The notes beneath the pieces are model-generated. The model saw nothing but the letters and a program-made list of their open reading frames with translations, was not told where the DNA came from and did not search any database. 64,000 nt of DNA from Mycobacterium sp. 852002-40037_SCH5390672 (GTDB lineage: Bacteria; Actinomycetota; Actinomycetes; Mycobacteriales; Mycobacteriaceae). Made by a program: the position numbers and the translations under genes. The DNA is taken from the NCBI RefSeq assembly GCF_001665875.1, contig NZ_LZTA01000038.1, positions 248,001 through 312,000 of the forward strand, in the 5' to 3' direction. Below, piece by piece: positions 1 to 7,574 of this stretch (positions within the stretch are counted from its first letter, which is position 1; each line of letters opens with the position of its first letter).

Positions 1-189
1 GCGGTATCCGGCCGGTTTTATGCCGGCGACGTTGTCGAATTGCGCGGCCCGGACGCGGTGATGGTGGGCCGTGGCGTGGTCGCCTACGACGCGACCGAGC
101 TGGCCACCATGATGGGCCGCTCAACGTCCGAGCTGCCCGGCGAGCTGCGCAGGCCCGCGGTGCACGCCGACGACCTGGTGGCGGTGTAA
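1..189 (+). CDS. proB: glutamate 5-kinase, C-terminal end (partial)
   Basis: The window opens inside this gene; 62 codons and the TAA stop remain. The residues visible, with [14 protein letters not shown] near the start, fit the C-terminal PUA domain of glutamate 5-kinase, which phosphorylates glutamate in the first step of proline synthesis. Gene order supports the call, since nadE and proA follow as in M. tuberculosis (proB Rv2439c, nadE Rv2438c, proA Rv2427c). The catalytic amino acid kinase domain lies outside the window. The second-step enzyme ProA is encoded about 11 kb downstream, not in an operon with this gene. Confidence 0.85.
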   Translation, partial: AVSGRFYAGDVVELRGPDAVMVGRGVVAYDATELATMMGRSTSELPGELRRPAVHADDLVAV

Positions 190-252
190 GAAGCGCCTCG
201 GCACTCGTGCGGCACGGGTGACGCGTCTGCTGACCAAGGGGACTTCTACGAC

Positions 253-276
253 CGTGCTAGCGCATGAGCTAGCACG
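253..276. terminator. 9-bp perfect inverted repeat between convergent proB and tetR
   Basis: CGTGCTAGC (253-261) and GCTAGCACG (268-276) are perfect complements around a 6-base loop. The repeat lies between the stop of proB and the stop of the convergent tetR gene, so a bidirectional terminator hairpin is the simplest reading. No U tract follows, which is common in mycobacteria. An operator role is less likely because no promoter points away from it. Confidence 0.5.
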
Positions 277-318
277 TCTGGGACTCATCTCATGGTCGAA
301 CCATCGGGTCGGGCCGGG

Positions 319-990
319 TCAGTGCTCCGAGGTCGGCTTGAGATACAATGCGCCCCAGACGATTTCGGCCAATGTGGCGGCCAGCTCGGCGTCGTAGTCG
401 GTCGGCTTTGTCGGCAGGTTCTGCTGGCAGGCCCGCTCGACCATCCAGGTCAGCGCGCTGGCGGTGGTCAGCGCGGCCAGCTCGGGGCGGATCGAGCCGG
501 CGGCCTGGCCGTCTTCGATGACGTGGGTGAACTGCCCGGAGATGCCGGTCAGCAGCTCGCGATACGTTTCCCCCGTCGGCGGGTCGTAGGCGGCCATTTC
601 GTTGAGTGCGACCAGCACCGCCTGATGGCGCCGGTAGGTGGCGATGATGCGGCTCATTGCGGTCCGTACATCGTCCGGATCATGGCGCCCTGCCACGCTC
701 CACCAGCTTCGCGCGCCGTCCGTCAGATCGCCGAACACCTGGCCGGCGAGCCGGCGCAGCAGGTGACCCTTGTCCTCGAAGTAGATGTAAAAGCTGGCGC
801 GGGAAATGCCGGCCTCGCCGGAGAGACGATCCACGCTGAGTTCGGTGAAGCTCGCGCCGTCGCGCATCAGCCGCTCGGTGGCGTCCAGCAACCGGCGCTC
901 CATCTGCTCGCGCCGCTGCTCGCGCCCCAAAGCTCGGTGGCCCTGCGGCTTGCGGGTGAGCGGCGGCATGCGCCGAGCATAGCCGAGCAT
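319..990 (-). CDS. TetR/AcrR family transcriptional regulator
   Basis: This 223-residue protein has a TetR-type helix-turn-helix near residues 45-80, with the signature SGEAGISRASFYIYFEDKG, followed by an all-helical C-terminal ligand and dimerisation domain. It is divergent from the P450 gene, and a 17-bp palindrome sits in the shared promoter region, so it most likely represses the P450 and itself. A second ATG at 969 (MPPLTRK) would give a protein seven residues shorter; neither start has a strong Shine-Dalgarno sequence. The inducer is unknown, probably a P450 substrate or product. Confidence 0.85.
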   Translation of the reverse strand: MLGYARRMPPLTRKPQGHRALGREQRREQMERRLLDATERLMRDGASFTELSVDRLSGEAGISRASFYIYFEDKGHLLRRLAGQVFGDLTDGARSWWSVAGRHDPDDVRTAMSRIIATYRRHQAVLVALNEMAAYDPPTGETYRELLTGISGQFTHVIEDGQAAGSIRPELAALTTASALTWMVERACQQNLPTKPTDYDAELAATLAEIVWGALYLKPTSEH

Positions 991-1002
991 TCGACATGTT
1001 GA

Positions 1003-1019
1003 CTAGACACAGTGTCTAG
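1003..1019. promoter_or_regulatory. probable TetR operator palindrome
   Basis: CTAGACAC-A-GTGTCTAG is a perfect palindrome with 8-bp arms and a one-base centre. It begins just inside a likely -35 hexamer (TTGACT, 999-1004) and fills the spacer before a likely -10 (TATCGT, 1023-1028) of the P450 promoter. A repressor bound here would block that promoter. The form is typical of TetR-family operators next to a divergent tetR gene; no binding data are available. Confidence 0.7.
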
Positions 1020-1075
1020 GCATATCGTCGCGGGGAGTCTGTGACCGGCGTCATACGAGACGGAGGATCCCCACT

Positions 1076-2353
1076 ATGGCCGTGCTGACGGGTAAGCCTG
1101 GGACCGACAAGTCCGGTCGTGCCTACGACGAGATCGATCTGTCCTCGCGGGCGTTTTGGTCCACCACCGCGGCGGATCGGGAACGCGCGTTCGCCGTGCT
1201 GCGGGCCGAGCGCCCGGTGAGCTGGCATCCGCCGGTCGAGGACTCGCTGATGCCCGATCCGACCGACCCCGGTTTCTGGGCGGTCACCCGGCGCTCCGAC
1301 ATCGTCGCGGTGAGCCGCAACAACGACGCCTTCGTGTCCGGCCAGGGGGTGATGTTCGAGAGCATTCCGGTGGAGTTGCTCGAGGCGTCGCAGTCGTTCT
1401 TGGCGATGGACCCGCCGCGGCACACCAAGATACGCAAGCTCGCTCACGCCGCGCTCAGCCCCCGGCAGGTTCGCCGCATCGAAGACTCGGTCAAGGCCAA
1501 CGCCGAAACCATCGTCGAAGAACTGCGGACCGCCGGAAGCGGTGCGGATTTCGTCGACCACTGTGCCAAGGAACTGCCCGTCCGCACCCTGTCGGACATG
1601 ATGGGCATCCCGGAGTCCGAGCGCGACCGCATGGCACACGCCACCGACGCCCTGGTCTCGTGGGCCGACCCGGAATTCCTCAACGGCCGTCCACCGCTGG
1701 AAGTTCTGGTCGAAAACCAGATTTATCTACACCAACTCGTCGGCGCGCTGGCGACCGAACGCCGTGAGCACCCCGGCGATGACCTGATCAGCAGCCTGGT
1801 GACCGCCGAGGTGGACGGTGACCGTCTGGAAGACGCGGAGGTGGCGGCGTTCTTCGTGTTGCTCTCCGTGGCCGGAAACGACACCACCCGGCAGACCATC
1901 AGCCACACCTTGAAGGCGCTCACCGATTTTCCCGGCGAGAAGGCCTGGCTGCTAGAAGATTTCGACAACCGGATGGGCACCGCGATCGAGGAGTTCATCC
2001 GCTGGGCGACTCCGGTCATGACCTTCCGTCGCACGGCCGCAACGGATGCCGAGCTGGGCGGTCAGACCATTTTGGCGGGGGAGAAGGTCGTCATGTTCTA
2101 TCCGTCCGGCAACTGGGACACCGAGGTGTTCGACCACCCGGAACGCTTGAACTTGAGCCGTGACCCGAATCCGCACGTCGGCTTCGGCGGTGGCGGACTG
2201 CACTTCTGCCTCGGTGCGCACGTCGCCCGCGCGCAGCTGCGGGCGGTCTTCGGCGAACTGTTTCGTCAATTGCCTGGCATCCAGGCGGGCGAGCCGGCCT
2301 ATTTGGCGGGCAACTTCGTGCACGCCATCCGCAGCATGCCGTGCACCTTCTAA
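1076..2353 (+). CDS. cytochrome P450 monooxygenase
   Basis: A 425-residue class I P450. Visible motifs are the I-helix oxygen-activation motif AGNDTTR, the K-helix ExxR (EEFIRW), and the haem-binding loop FGGGGLHFCLGAHVAR with the proximal cysteine. Overall it resembles the CYP124/CYP125/CYP142/CYP188 group of actinobacterial P450s that oxidise steroids and branched lipids, but I cannot fix the family. A good ribosome site (GGAGGA) lies 8 bases before the ATG. No ferredoxin or reductase gene is adjacent, so electrons must come from partners elsewhere. It is probably repressed by the divergent TetR protein. Its stop overlaps the convergent sirtuin stop by four bases. Confidence 0.92.
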   Translation: MAVLTGKPGTDKSGRAYDEIDLSSRAFWSTTAADRERAFAVLRAERPVSWHPPVEDSLMPDPTDPGFWAVTRRSDIVAVSRNNDAFVSGQGVMFESIPVELLEASQSFLAMDPPRHTKIRKLAHAALSPRQVRRIEDSVKANAETIVEELRTAGSGADFVDHCAKELPVRTLSDMMGIPESERDRMAHATDALVSWADPEFLNGRPPLEVLVENQIYLHQLVGALATERREHPGDDLISSLVTAEVDGDRLEDAEVAAFFVLLSVAGNDTTRQTISHTLKALTDFPGEKAWLLEDFDNRMGTAIEEFIRWATPVMTFRRTAATDAELGGQTILAGEKVVMFYPSGNWDTEVFDHPERLNLSRDPNPHVGFGGGGLHFCLGAHVARAQLRAVFGELFRQLPGIQAGEPAYLAGNFVHAIRSMPCTF

Positions 2354-3198
2354 TGTGTTGACAGCGGCGACAACTCGTCGGCGAGCAGCGCCAGCAACTC
2401 CGAGCACCCCCCGTCGACCTTGGCGGTGGCCAGGTCGTCGCCCCGGGTGACGCCACGGTTGATGATCGCAATCGGGATGCCCAGTGCGGCGGCGTGCCGC
2501 ACGAATCGGTAGCCGGAGAACACGGTCAGCGACGAACCCGCGACCAGCAGCGCGCCGGCCTGCTCGACCAAACCATAGGCTGCTGCCACAACGTCTTTGG
2601 GAACGTTCTCGCCGAAGTAGACGATGTCGGGCTTGAGCATGCCGTCGCAGCGCCGGCAATCCAGGTAACGGAACGACGCGGTATCCGCGACGACGGCGTC
2701 GGCGTCGGGTGCCACCGCCAGCCCGCCGATCGCCTCGGCGCGCTCGATGAATCCGGGGTTGAGCGCTTCCAGTCGTTCGGCCAGTGCGGCACGGGTCATG
2801 GTGGATCCGCAGTTCAGGCAGACCACCTGCGCATAGTTGCCGTGCAGGTTGATGACGTTTCGGCTGCCCGCCTTGGTGTGCAGCAGATCGACGTTCTGGG
2901 TGATGACGCCGGTGACCACCGACGCGTCCTCGAGTGCTGCCAGCGCCCGGTGGCCCGCGTTGGGCAGCGTGTCGTCCATGTGCCGCCAGCCGACGTGGTT
3001 GCGTGCCCAGTATCGCCGCCGAAACGCCGGATCGCCGGTGAACTGGCTGATGGTCATGGGATTGCTGGGCGGTGAATCGGGCCCGCGGTAGTCGGGAATG
3101 CCCGAATCGGTGGAAATGCCCGCACCCGTCAGCACCGCGATCCGGCGACCGGCCAACAGCGTGACCAGTTCCGGGGATTCTGCGCAGCCCAGCGTCAC
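2350..3198 (-). CDS. NAD-dependent protein deacylase, Sir2 family
   Basis: A 282-residue sirtuin. The NAD-binding motif GAGISTDSGIPDYRG is near residues 25-40, TQNVDLLHTKAG lies in the middle, and LHGN carries the catalytic His. Two CxxC pairs (CLNC and CRRC), separated by a long insert, form the zinc site. The spelling GAGISTDSGIPDYRG matches class II (SIRT4-like) sirtuins. Sirtuins use NAD to remove acyl groups from lysine, releasing nicotinamide and O-acyl-ADP-ribose. Adjacent genes encode an isochorismatase-fold hydrolase and NAD synthetase, which gives an NAD-related setting. Substrate unknown. Confidence 0.9.
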   Translation of the reverse strand: MTLGCAESPELVTLLAGRRIAVLTGAGISTDSGIPDYRGPDSPPSNPMTISQFTGDPAFRRRYWARNHVGWRHMDDTLPNAGHRALAALEDASVVTGVITQNVDLLHTKAGSRNVINLHGNYAQVVCLNCGSTMTRAALAERLEALNPGFIERAEAIGGLAVAPDADAVVADTASFRYLDCRRCDGMLKPDIVYFGENVPKDVVAAAYGLVEQAGALLVAGSSLTVFSGYRFVRHAAALGIPIAIINRGVTRGDDLATAKVDGGCSELLALLADELSPLSTH

Positions 3199-3215
3199 CT
3201 CTCCAGAGTACGGAG

Positions 3216-3755
3216 TCAGCCCAGGCAGTCAGCCGCTGTCGTGAGCTCGGCGGACATGTTCTGCTCCATCATCCTGCAGGCCGCGTCGCCCAAATCGGGG
3301 TCGATGTGCGCGACGGCATCGGTCGCGATCACCACGGGGAAGTGCCGGACGTACGCGTCCAGGGCCGTGTAGAGAATGCATTGCTCGGTGACCTGACCGG
3401 TGATGATCAACCGCTTGGTTTCCAGCCGGCCGAGCAGATACGCCAGCGCCGTCGCATAAAACGCGCTGTGGCGGACCTTGGTCATGACGCGGCACTCGTC
3501 GGTCGGCAGGATCGGCTTCACCAGATCGGGACGGGCCCCGTGGCAGGCTGAACGGACGATGTCGGAGAACTCAGCGGTGAAATCTCCGTAGTTGTCGTTG
3601 ACGTACACCAGGTCGACGTCGTCGGATTCACGGGCCCGCCGAACCAAATCGGACAACGGCTCGATGATCTTCTCGACATTGGGTATTAGATTCTCAGCGT
3701 CGGGATGCTGATACGTGTTCATCATGTCGACCACCAGGACAGCAGTGTGGCTCAT
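3216..3755 (-). CDS. isochorismatase-fold cysteine hydrolase
   Basis: A 179-residue protein starting at MSHTAVLVVDMMN. The family triad is visible: Asp in VVDMMN, Lys in MTKVRHSAF and the nucleophilic Cys in VTEQCILY. The metal-binding His residues of nicotinamidase (PncA) are absent: the matching segment reads VYVNDNYGDF. It is therefore better called a general isochorismatase/cysteine hydrolase than a nicotinamidase. The start is placed at 3755 because the longer reading frame upstream is basic and unlike the family. It lies 17 bases after the sirtuin start, on the same strand, and is divergent from nadE. Confidence 0.8.
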   Translation of the reverse strand: MSHTAVLVVDMMNTYQHPDAENLIPNVEKIIEPLSDLVRRARESDDVDLVYVNDNYGDFTAEFSDIVRSACHGARPDLVKPILPTDECRVMTKVRHSAFYATALAYLLGRLETKRLIITGQVTEQCILYTALDAYVRHFPVVIATDAVAHIDPDLGDAACRMMEQNMSAELTTAADCLG

Positions 3756-3814
3756 GCTGTCGCGGATACCCGGCGGCGACGAGTTGACACGCCCGGGGCG
3801 ACAATGGGAGGGCG

Positions 3815-5857
3815 ATGGACTTTTACAACGCTTACAGCCAGGGCTTTGCCCGCGTCGCCGCATGCACGCACCACACCGCCATCGGCGACCCCGCCGCGAA
3901 TGCCGAATCGGTCCTGCGGATAGCCCAGGAGTGCCACGACGACGCTGTCGCGCTGGCCGTCTTCCCGGAGCTGACGCTGTCCGGGTATTCCATCGAAGAC
4001 ATCCTGCTGCAGGACCTGCTGCTCGACGACGTCGACAAGGCCATCGCGGAAATCGTCGAGGCCTCGGCCGAGTTGCTCCCGGTGTTGGTCGTCGGTGCCC
4101 CGCTGCGTCATCGCCACCGGATCTACAACGCCGCCGTGGTGATCCACCGCGGCGCGGTGCTCGGGGTGGCGCCGAAGTCGTACCTGCCCACCTATCGGGA
4201 GTTCTACGAGCGCCGCCAGATCGCGCCCGGAGACGACGAGCGCGGCACCATCCGCGTCGCGGGCGCCGAGGTGCCGTTCGGTCCCGACCTGCTCTTCGAG
4301 GCTTCCGACGTGCCCGGCTTTGTGCTGCACGTCGAGATTTGCGAGGACATGTTCGTGCCGATTCCGCCCAGCGCGGAGGCCGCGCTCGCGGGTGCGACGG
4401 TGCTGGCCAACCTGTCCGGTAGCCCGATCACGATCGGTCGCGCCGAGGACCGCTGCCTGCTGGCCCGCTCGGCCTCGTCGCGTTGCTTGGCCGCCTACGT
4501 GTATTCGGCTGCCGGGGATGGTGAATCGACGACCGATTTGGCCTGGGACGGTCAGACCATGGTGTTTGAAAACGGTGTGATGCTGGCCCAGTCCGAGCGG
4601 TTCCCCAAAGGGGAGCGGCGCAGCGTCGCCGACATCGACATCGAATTGCTTCGCTCGGAACGGCTCCGGATGGGCACCTTCGACGACAACCGGCGCCACC
4701 ACCGGTCAACGACGGACACGTACCGGCGCATCCGGTTCCGGCTGGACCCACCTGGCGGTGACCTCGGGCTGCGACGCGACATCGAGCGCTTCCCTTTCGT
4801 GCCCGCCGATCCGCAACGGCTGGAACAGGATTGCTTCGAGGGCTACAACATTCAAGTCGCCGGTCTCGAACAGCGGCTGCGCGCGCTGGATTTCCCAAAA
4901 ATCGTCATCGGGATTTCCGGTGGGCTGGACTCCACACACGCCTTGATCGTTGCCGCCCGCGCGATGGATCGCGAACAACGGCCGCGCAGCGACATTCTGG
5001 CGTTCACGCTGCCCGGCTTCGCGACCGGGGACCGCACCAAACGCAATGCGGCCGAGCTGTGCCGCACGCTGGGTGTCACCTTCGCCGAGATCGACATCCG
5101 CGAGAGCGCGGAGCTGATGCTCAAGCAGATGGATCACCCCTTCGCGCGTGGCGAGAAGGTATATGACGTCACCTTCGAAAACGTCCAGGCCGGTTTGCGT
5201 ACCGACTACCTATTCCGGTTGGCCAACCAGCGGGGCGGCATCGTGCTGGGCACCGGTGACCTGTCCGAGCTGGGGCTGGGCTGGTCGACATACGGTGTCG
5301 GCGACCAGATGTCGCACTACAACGTCAATGCCGGCGTGCCCAAGACGCTGGTGCAGCACTTGATCCGCTGGGTGATCTCGTCGGAACAGTTCGAACCGGA
5401 GGTCGCCGAGGTGCTGCAGTCGGTGCTCGACACCGAGATCACCCCGGAACTGGTTCCCAGCGGGGAGGAAGAAGAGCTGCAGAGCAGTGAGGCGAAAGTA
5501 GGCCCGTTTGCGCTGCAGGACTTTTCGCTGTTCCACGTGCTGCGCTTTGGATTCCGGCCGTCGAAGATCGCATTCCTGGCCTGGCATGCGTGGAGCGATC
5601 CCGAGCACGGCATCTGGCCGCCTGGCTTCCCCGAGGACAAGCGGCCGTCGTACTCGCTGAAGGAAATTCGGCATTGGCTGCAGGTTTTCGTGCAGCGGTT
5701 CTACGAATTCAGTCAGTTCAAGCGCTCGGCCCTGCCCAACGGGCCCAAGGTGTCGCACGGGGGTTCGCTGTCGCCGCGGGGGGATTGGCGCGCGCCGTCC
5801 GATATGTCCGCGCGCATCTGGCTCGACGAGATCGAACGCGAAGTCCCCAAGGACTAG
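3815..5857 (+). CDS. nadE: glutamine-dependent NAD+ synthetase
   Basis: A 680-residue two-domain enzyme, close to the length I recall for M. tuberculosis NadE (679). The N-terminal nitrilase-type glutaminase domain shows the catalytic Glu (FPELTLSGYS), Lys (APKSYLPTYREFY) and Cys (EICEDMF). The C-terminal synthetase domain has the P-loop SGGLDST. Ammonia released from glutamine is channelled to adenylated nicotinate dinucleotide to form NAD. This is the last step of both de novo and salvage NAD synthesis in mycobacteria and is cytoplasmic. The earlier step enzyme, NadD, is encoded at 14900. Confidence 0.97.
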   Translation: MDFYNAYSQGFARVAACTHHTAIGDPAANAESVLRIAQECHDDAVALAVFPELTLSGYSIEDILLQDLLLDDVDKAIAEIVEASAELLPVLVVGAPLRHRHRIYNAAVVIHRGAVLGVAPKSYLPTYREFYERRQIAPGDDERGTIRVAGAEVPFGPDLLFEASDVPGFVLHVEICEDMFVPIPPSAEAALAGATVLANLSGSPITIGRAEDRCLLARSASSRCLAAYVYSAAGDGESTTDLAWDGQTMVFENGVMLAQSERFPKGERRSVADIDIELLRSERLRMGTFDDNRRHHRSTTDTYRRIRFRLDPPGGDLGLRRDIERFPFVPADPQRLEQDCFEGYNIQVAGLEQRLRALDFPKIVIGISGGLDSTHALIVAARAMDREQRPRSDILAFTLPGFATGDRTKRNAAELCRTLGVTFAEIDIRESAELMLKQMDHPFARGEKVYDVTFENVQAGLRTDYLFRLANQRGGIVLGTGDLSELGLGWSTYGVGDQMSHYNVNAGVPKTLVQHLIRWVISSEQFEPEVAEVLQSVLDTEITPELVPSGEEEELQSSEAKVGPFALQDFSLFHVLRFGFRPSKIAFLAWHAWSDPEHGIWPPGFPEDKRPSYSLKEIRHWLQVFVQRFYEFSQFKRSALPNGPKVSHGGSLSPRGDWRAPSDMSARIWLDEIEREVPKD

Positions 5858-5912
5858 CACGCGCACTCACGGCCCGCCCGGCAGCACCGAGCGGGCCCTG
5901 AGCGTTCAGGAC

Positions 5913-6320
5913 TCAGGCCTTGGCGCGGCGCCAGCCCTGGTATTGCACTTCCGCGAATACCAGCGTGCCCACGCCGGCCGCCAGGTTCAACACCACGCCG
6001 GCCGACGTCAGTGGGAAGACGTCCGCGAGCACGAGAACGATTGCGGCCACCGTGTACGCCACGTTGGCGATGATGACGGCCATGCCGGCGCGCCGCAGCG
6101 ACGGCAGGGTGGCCAGCCCGAACACGACCACGCCGTAGGCGATCAAGAACGCGGCCATGGCGTACTCGAACGCCTTCGTGGTGCCCGAGAGTTCGGCGAG
6201 CCGGCCGGCCACCGGGATACCGGCCAGGCCGACCAGTCCACTGATGGCGGCGTCGGCGCGCATGGCGAGGCGAAGCAAGCCGTCCCGGGTGCCCGTGCGG
6301 TCAATCGTGGTAGCGGACAT
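5913..6320 (-). CDS. small four-helix membrane protein (Rv2437-like)
   Basis: A 135-residue protein with four predicted membrane helices, rich in Ala, Val and Leu, and a short polar N-terminus (MSATTIDRTGTRDG). The start at 6320 is supported by AAAGGAA just upstream. It sits between nadE and rbsK, on the strand opposite nadE, exactly as Rv2437 does in M. tuberculosis, so it is probably that orthologue. Function unknown; there are no charged residues inside the membrane helices that would suggest a transporter. Confidence 0.75.
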   Translation of the reverse strand: MSATTIDRTGTRDGLLRLAMRADAAISGLVGLAGIPVAGRLAELSGTTKAFEYAMAAFLIAYGVVVFGLATLPSLRRAGMAVIIANVAYTVAAIVLVLADVFPLTSAGVVLNLAAGVGTLVFAEVQYQGWRRAKA

Positions 6321-6540
6321 GATGTTCCTTTCTCGATGGCGGACTGCGATCGCTATCGACGCTGCTGGAAAACCACTGCCAGATCGACGCCAGCCGCTGC
6401 CAAACACTGCCAACCGCAGGTCAGCGACGGCCGCCAACTTGTGGCGATCGCGGTGTCGTCGCTGTGGAACAGATGGCGAGAGCCATGGCGTTGCCGAGCG
6501 AGACGGGCGAGATCGCCCACGACGTCGGCGGGCAGAGCGG

Positions 6541-7419
6541 CTAGGACGCGTCCCGGACCGCCTTGTCGATCGCCTCGGCGTCCGGCGCGCAATCACCGGC
6601 GCCGGCGACCAACGTCGCCAGCGCACCCGCTGCGCAGGCCCGCCGCAACGCGAGCCGCCGCTGATCCGCCGAGCCGGGATTCTGTGGCCAATTCGCGGCC
6701 AGCACGCCGGCGAATACGTCGCCGGCCCCGGTGGTGTCCACCGCATCCACCGCCGGAGCGGAGACGGTGAACTCGCCGTCAGCGCCAATGTAGCGGGCGC
6801 CGCGGGCGCCCAGGGTGACCACCAAGTGCGTTGGACGCCAAGGCCATTCGGCGGCTTCGTCTTCGTTGGTGATCACCACGTCCGCGGCGGCCGCCAAGTC
6901 GCCCAACGAAGCGGCGTCCTGGCCGGCCGGCGAAGCATTCACGACGACGACCGCTCCCGCCGACCGCGCGTGTTGCGCCGCGGCGACGGCCGTGTTCACC
7001 GGAATCTCGAGCTGGGTCAACATCACATCGCAGTCGGCGACGACGGCGCGCGCCCGCTCGTCGGTCAGTGTGAAACGACCGTTGGCGCCCGGGGCGACCA
7101 CAATGGTGTTCTCGCCGTTCGCGTCGACCACCACGATGGCCGTGCCGCTGGGTCCGGGTATTTCGACGGTTCCGTCGAGGCCGACGCCGTTGGCCTCGAG
7201 GTGCGAGCGCAACTGACCGGCCGCTGCGTCATCGCCGACGGCGCCGACGAACTGCACCGGCGCGCCCGCGCGCGCCGCCGCCACCGCCTGATTGCCGCCC
7301 TTGCCGCCGGGGGCGTGGGTCAACGACGACGCCAAAACCGTTTCGCCGGGCCGCGGAAGGGCGTCGACACCCAACGACAGATCGAGATTCACGCTCCCCA
7401 CCACGCAAACGCCAGCCAT
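6541..7419 (-). CDS. rbsK: ribokinase (PfkB family)
   Basis: A 292-residue PfkB sugar kinase. GGKGGN near residue 40 binds the sugar, and DTTGAGDVFAG near residue 245 is the second PfkB signature and holds the catalytic Asp. It phosphorylates ribose to ribose 5-phosphate using ATP. The start at 7419 (MAGVCVVGSVNLD) fits the family N-terminus; a longer upstream reading frame does not. No ribose transport genes lie nearby. Position matches rbsK (Rv2436) of M. tuberculosis. The 220 bases between it and the next gene downstream show no recognisable gene. Confidence 0.88.
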   Translation of the reverse strand: MAGVCVVGSVNLDLSLGVDALPRPGETVLASSLTHAPGGKGGNQAVAAARAGAPVQFVGAVGDDAAAGQLRSHLEANGVGLDGTVEIPGPSGTAIVVVDANGENTIVVAPGANGRFTLTDERARAVVADCDVMLTQLEIPVNTAVAAAQHARSAGAVVVVNASPAGQDAASLGDLAAAADVVITNEDEAAEWPWRPTHLVVTLGARGARYIGADGEFTVSAPAVDAVDTTGAGDVFAGVLAANWPQNPGSADQRRLALRRACAAGALATLVAGAGDCAPDAEAIDKAVRDAS

Positions 7420-7526
7420 GACGCCGACGTTAGTCGGTCGGGATGGCGAAGCACACCAAAGGCATCGGCAGTTTCGACGCCGGATCGCGTCCGGGGCAAA
7501 CGCTGAATATCTCGATGTCCGCGCGA

Positions 7527-7532
7527 TATTCT
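7527..7532 (+). promoter_or_regulatory. candidate -10 element for the cyclase homologue
   Basis: TATTCT matches the mycobacterial TANNNT -10 pattern and lies about 45 bases before the TTG start proposed at 7575. No clear -35 is visible. If real, transcription would begin near 7539, inside the longer reading frame that starts at ATG 7443, which would exclude that start. Confidence 0.35.
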
Positions 7533-7574
7533 GCTGCGTTAGGGGTGCTGGATCCCAAGAAAAGGGGCAGGCGA

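Noticed and set aside
3216..3755. Nicotinamidase (PncA)
   Set aside because: The Asp, Lys and Cys of the superfamily are present but the metal-binding His cluster of nicotinamidases is not.
3752..4702. Long antisense frames opposite nadE and other genes
   Set aside because: They have no ribosome sites, and their composition is that expected of GC-rich shadow frames.
6321..6540. Small gene between the membrane protein and rbsK
   Set aside because: Short open frames exist but none has a start site, recognisable motif or plausible composition.
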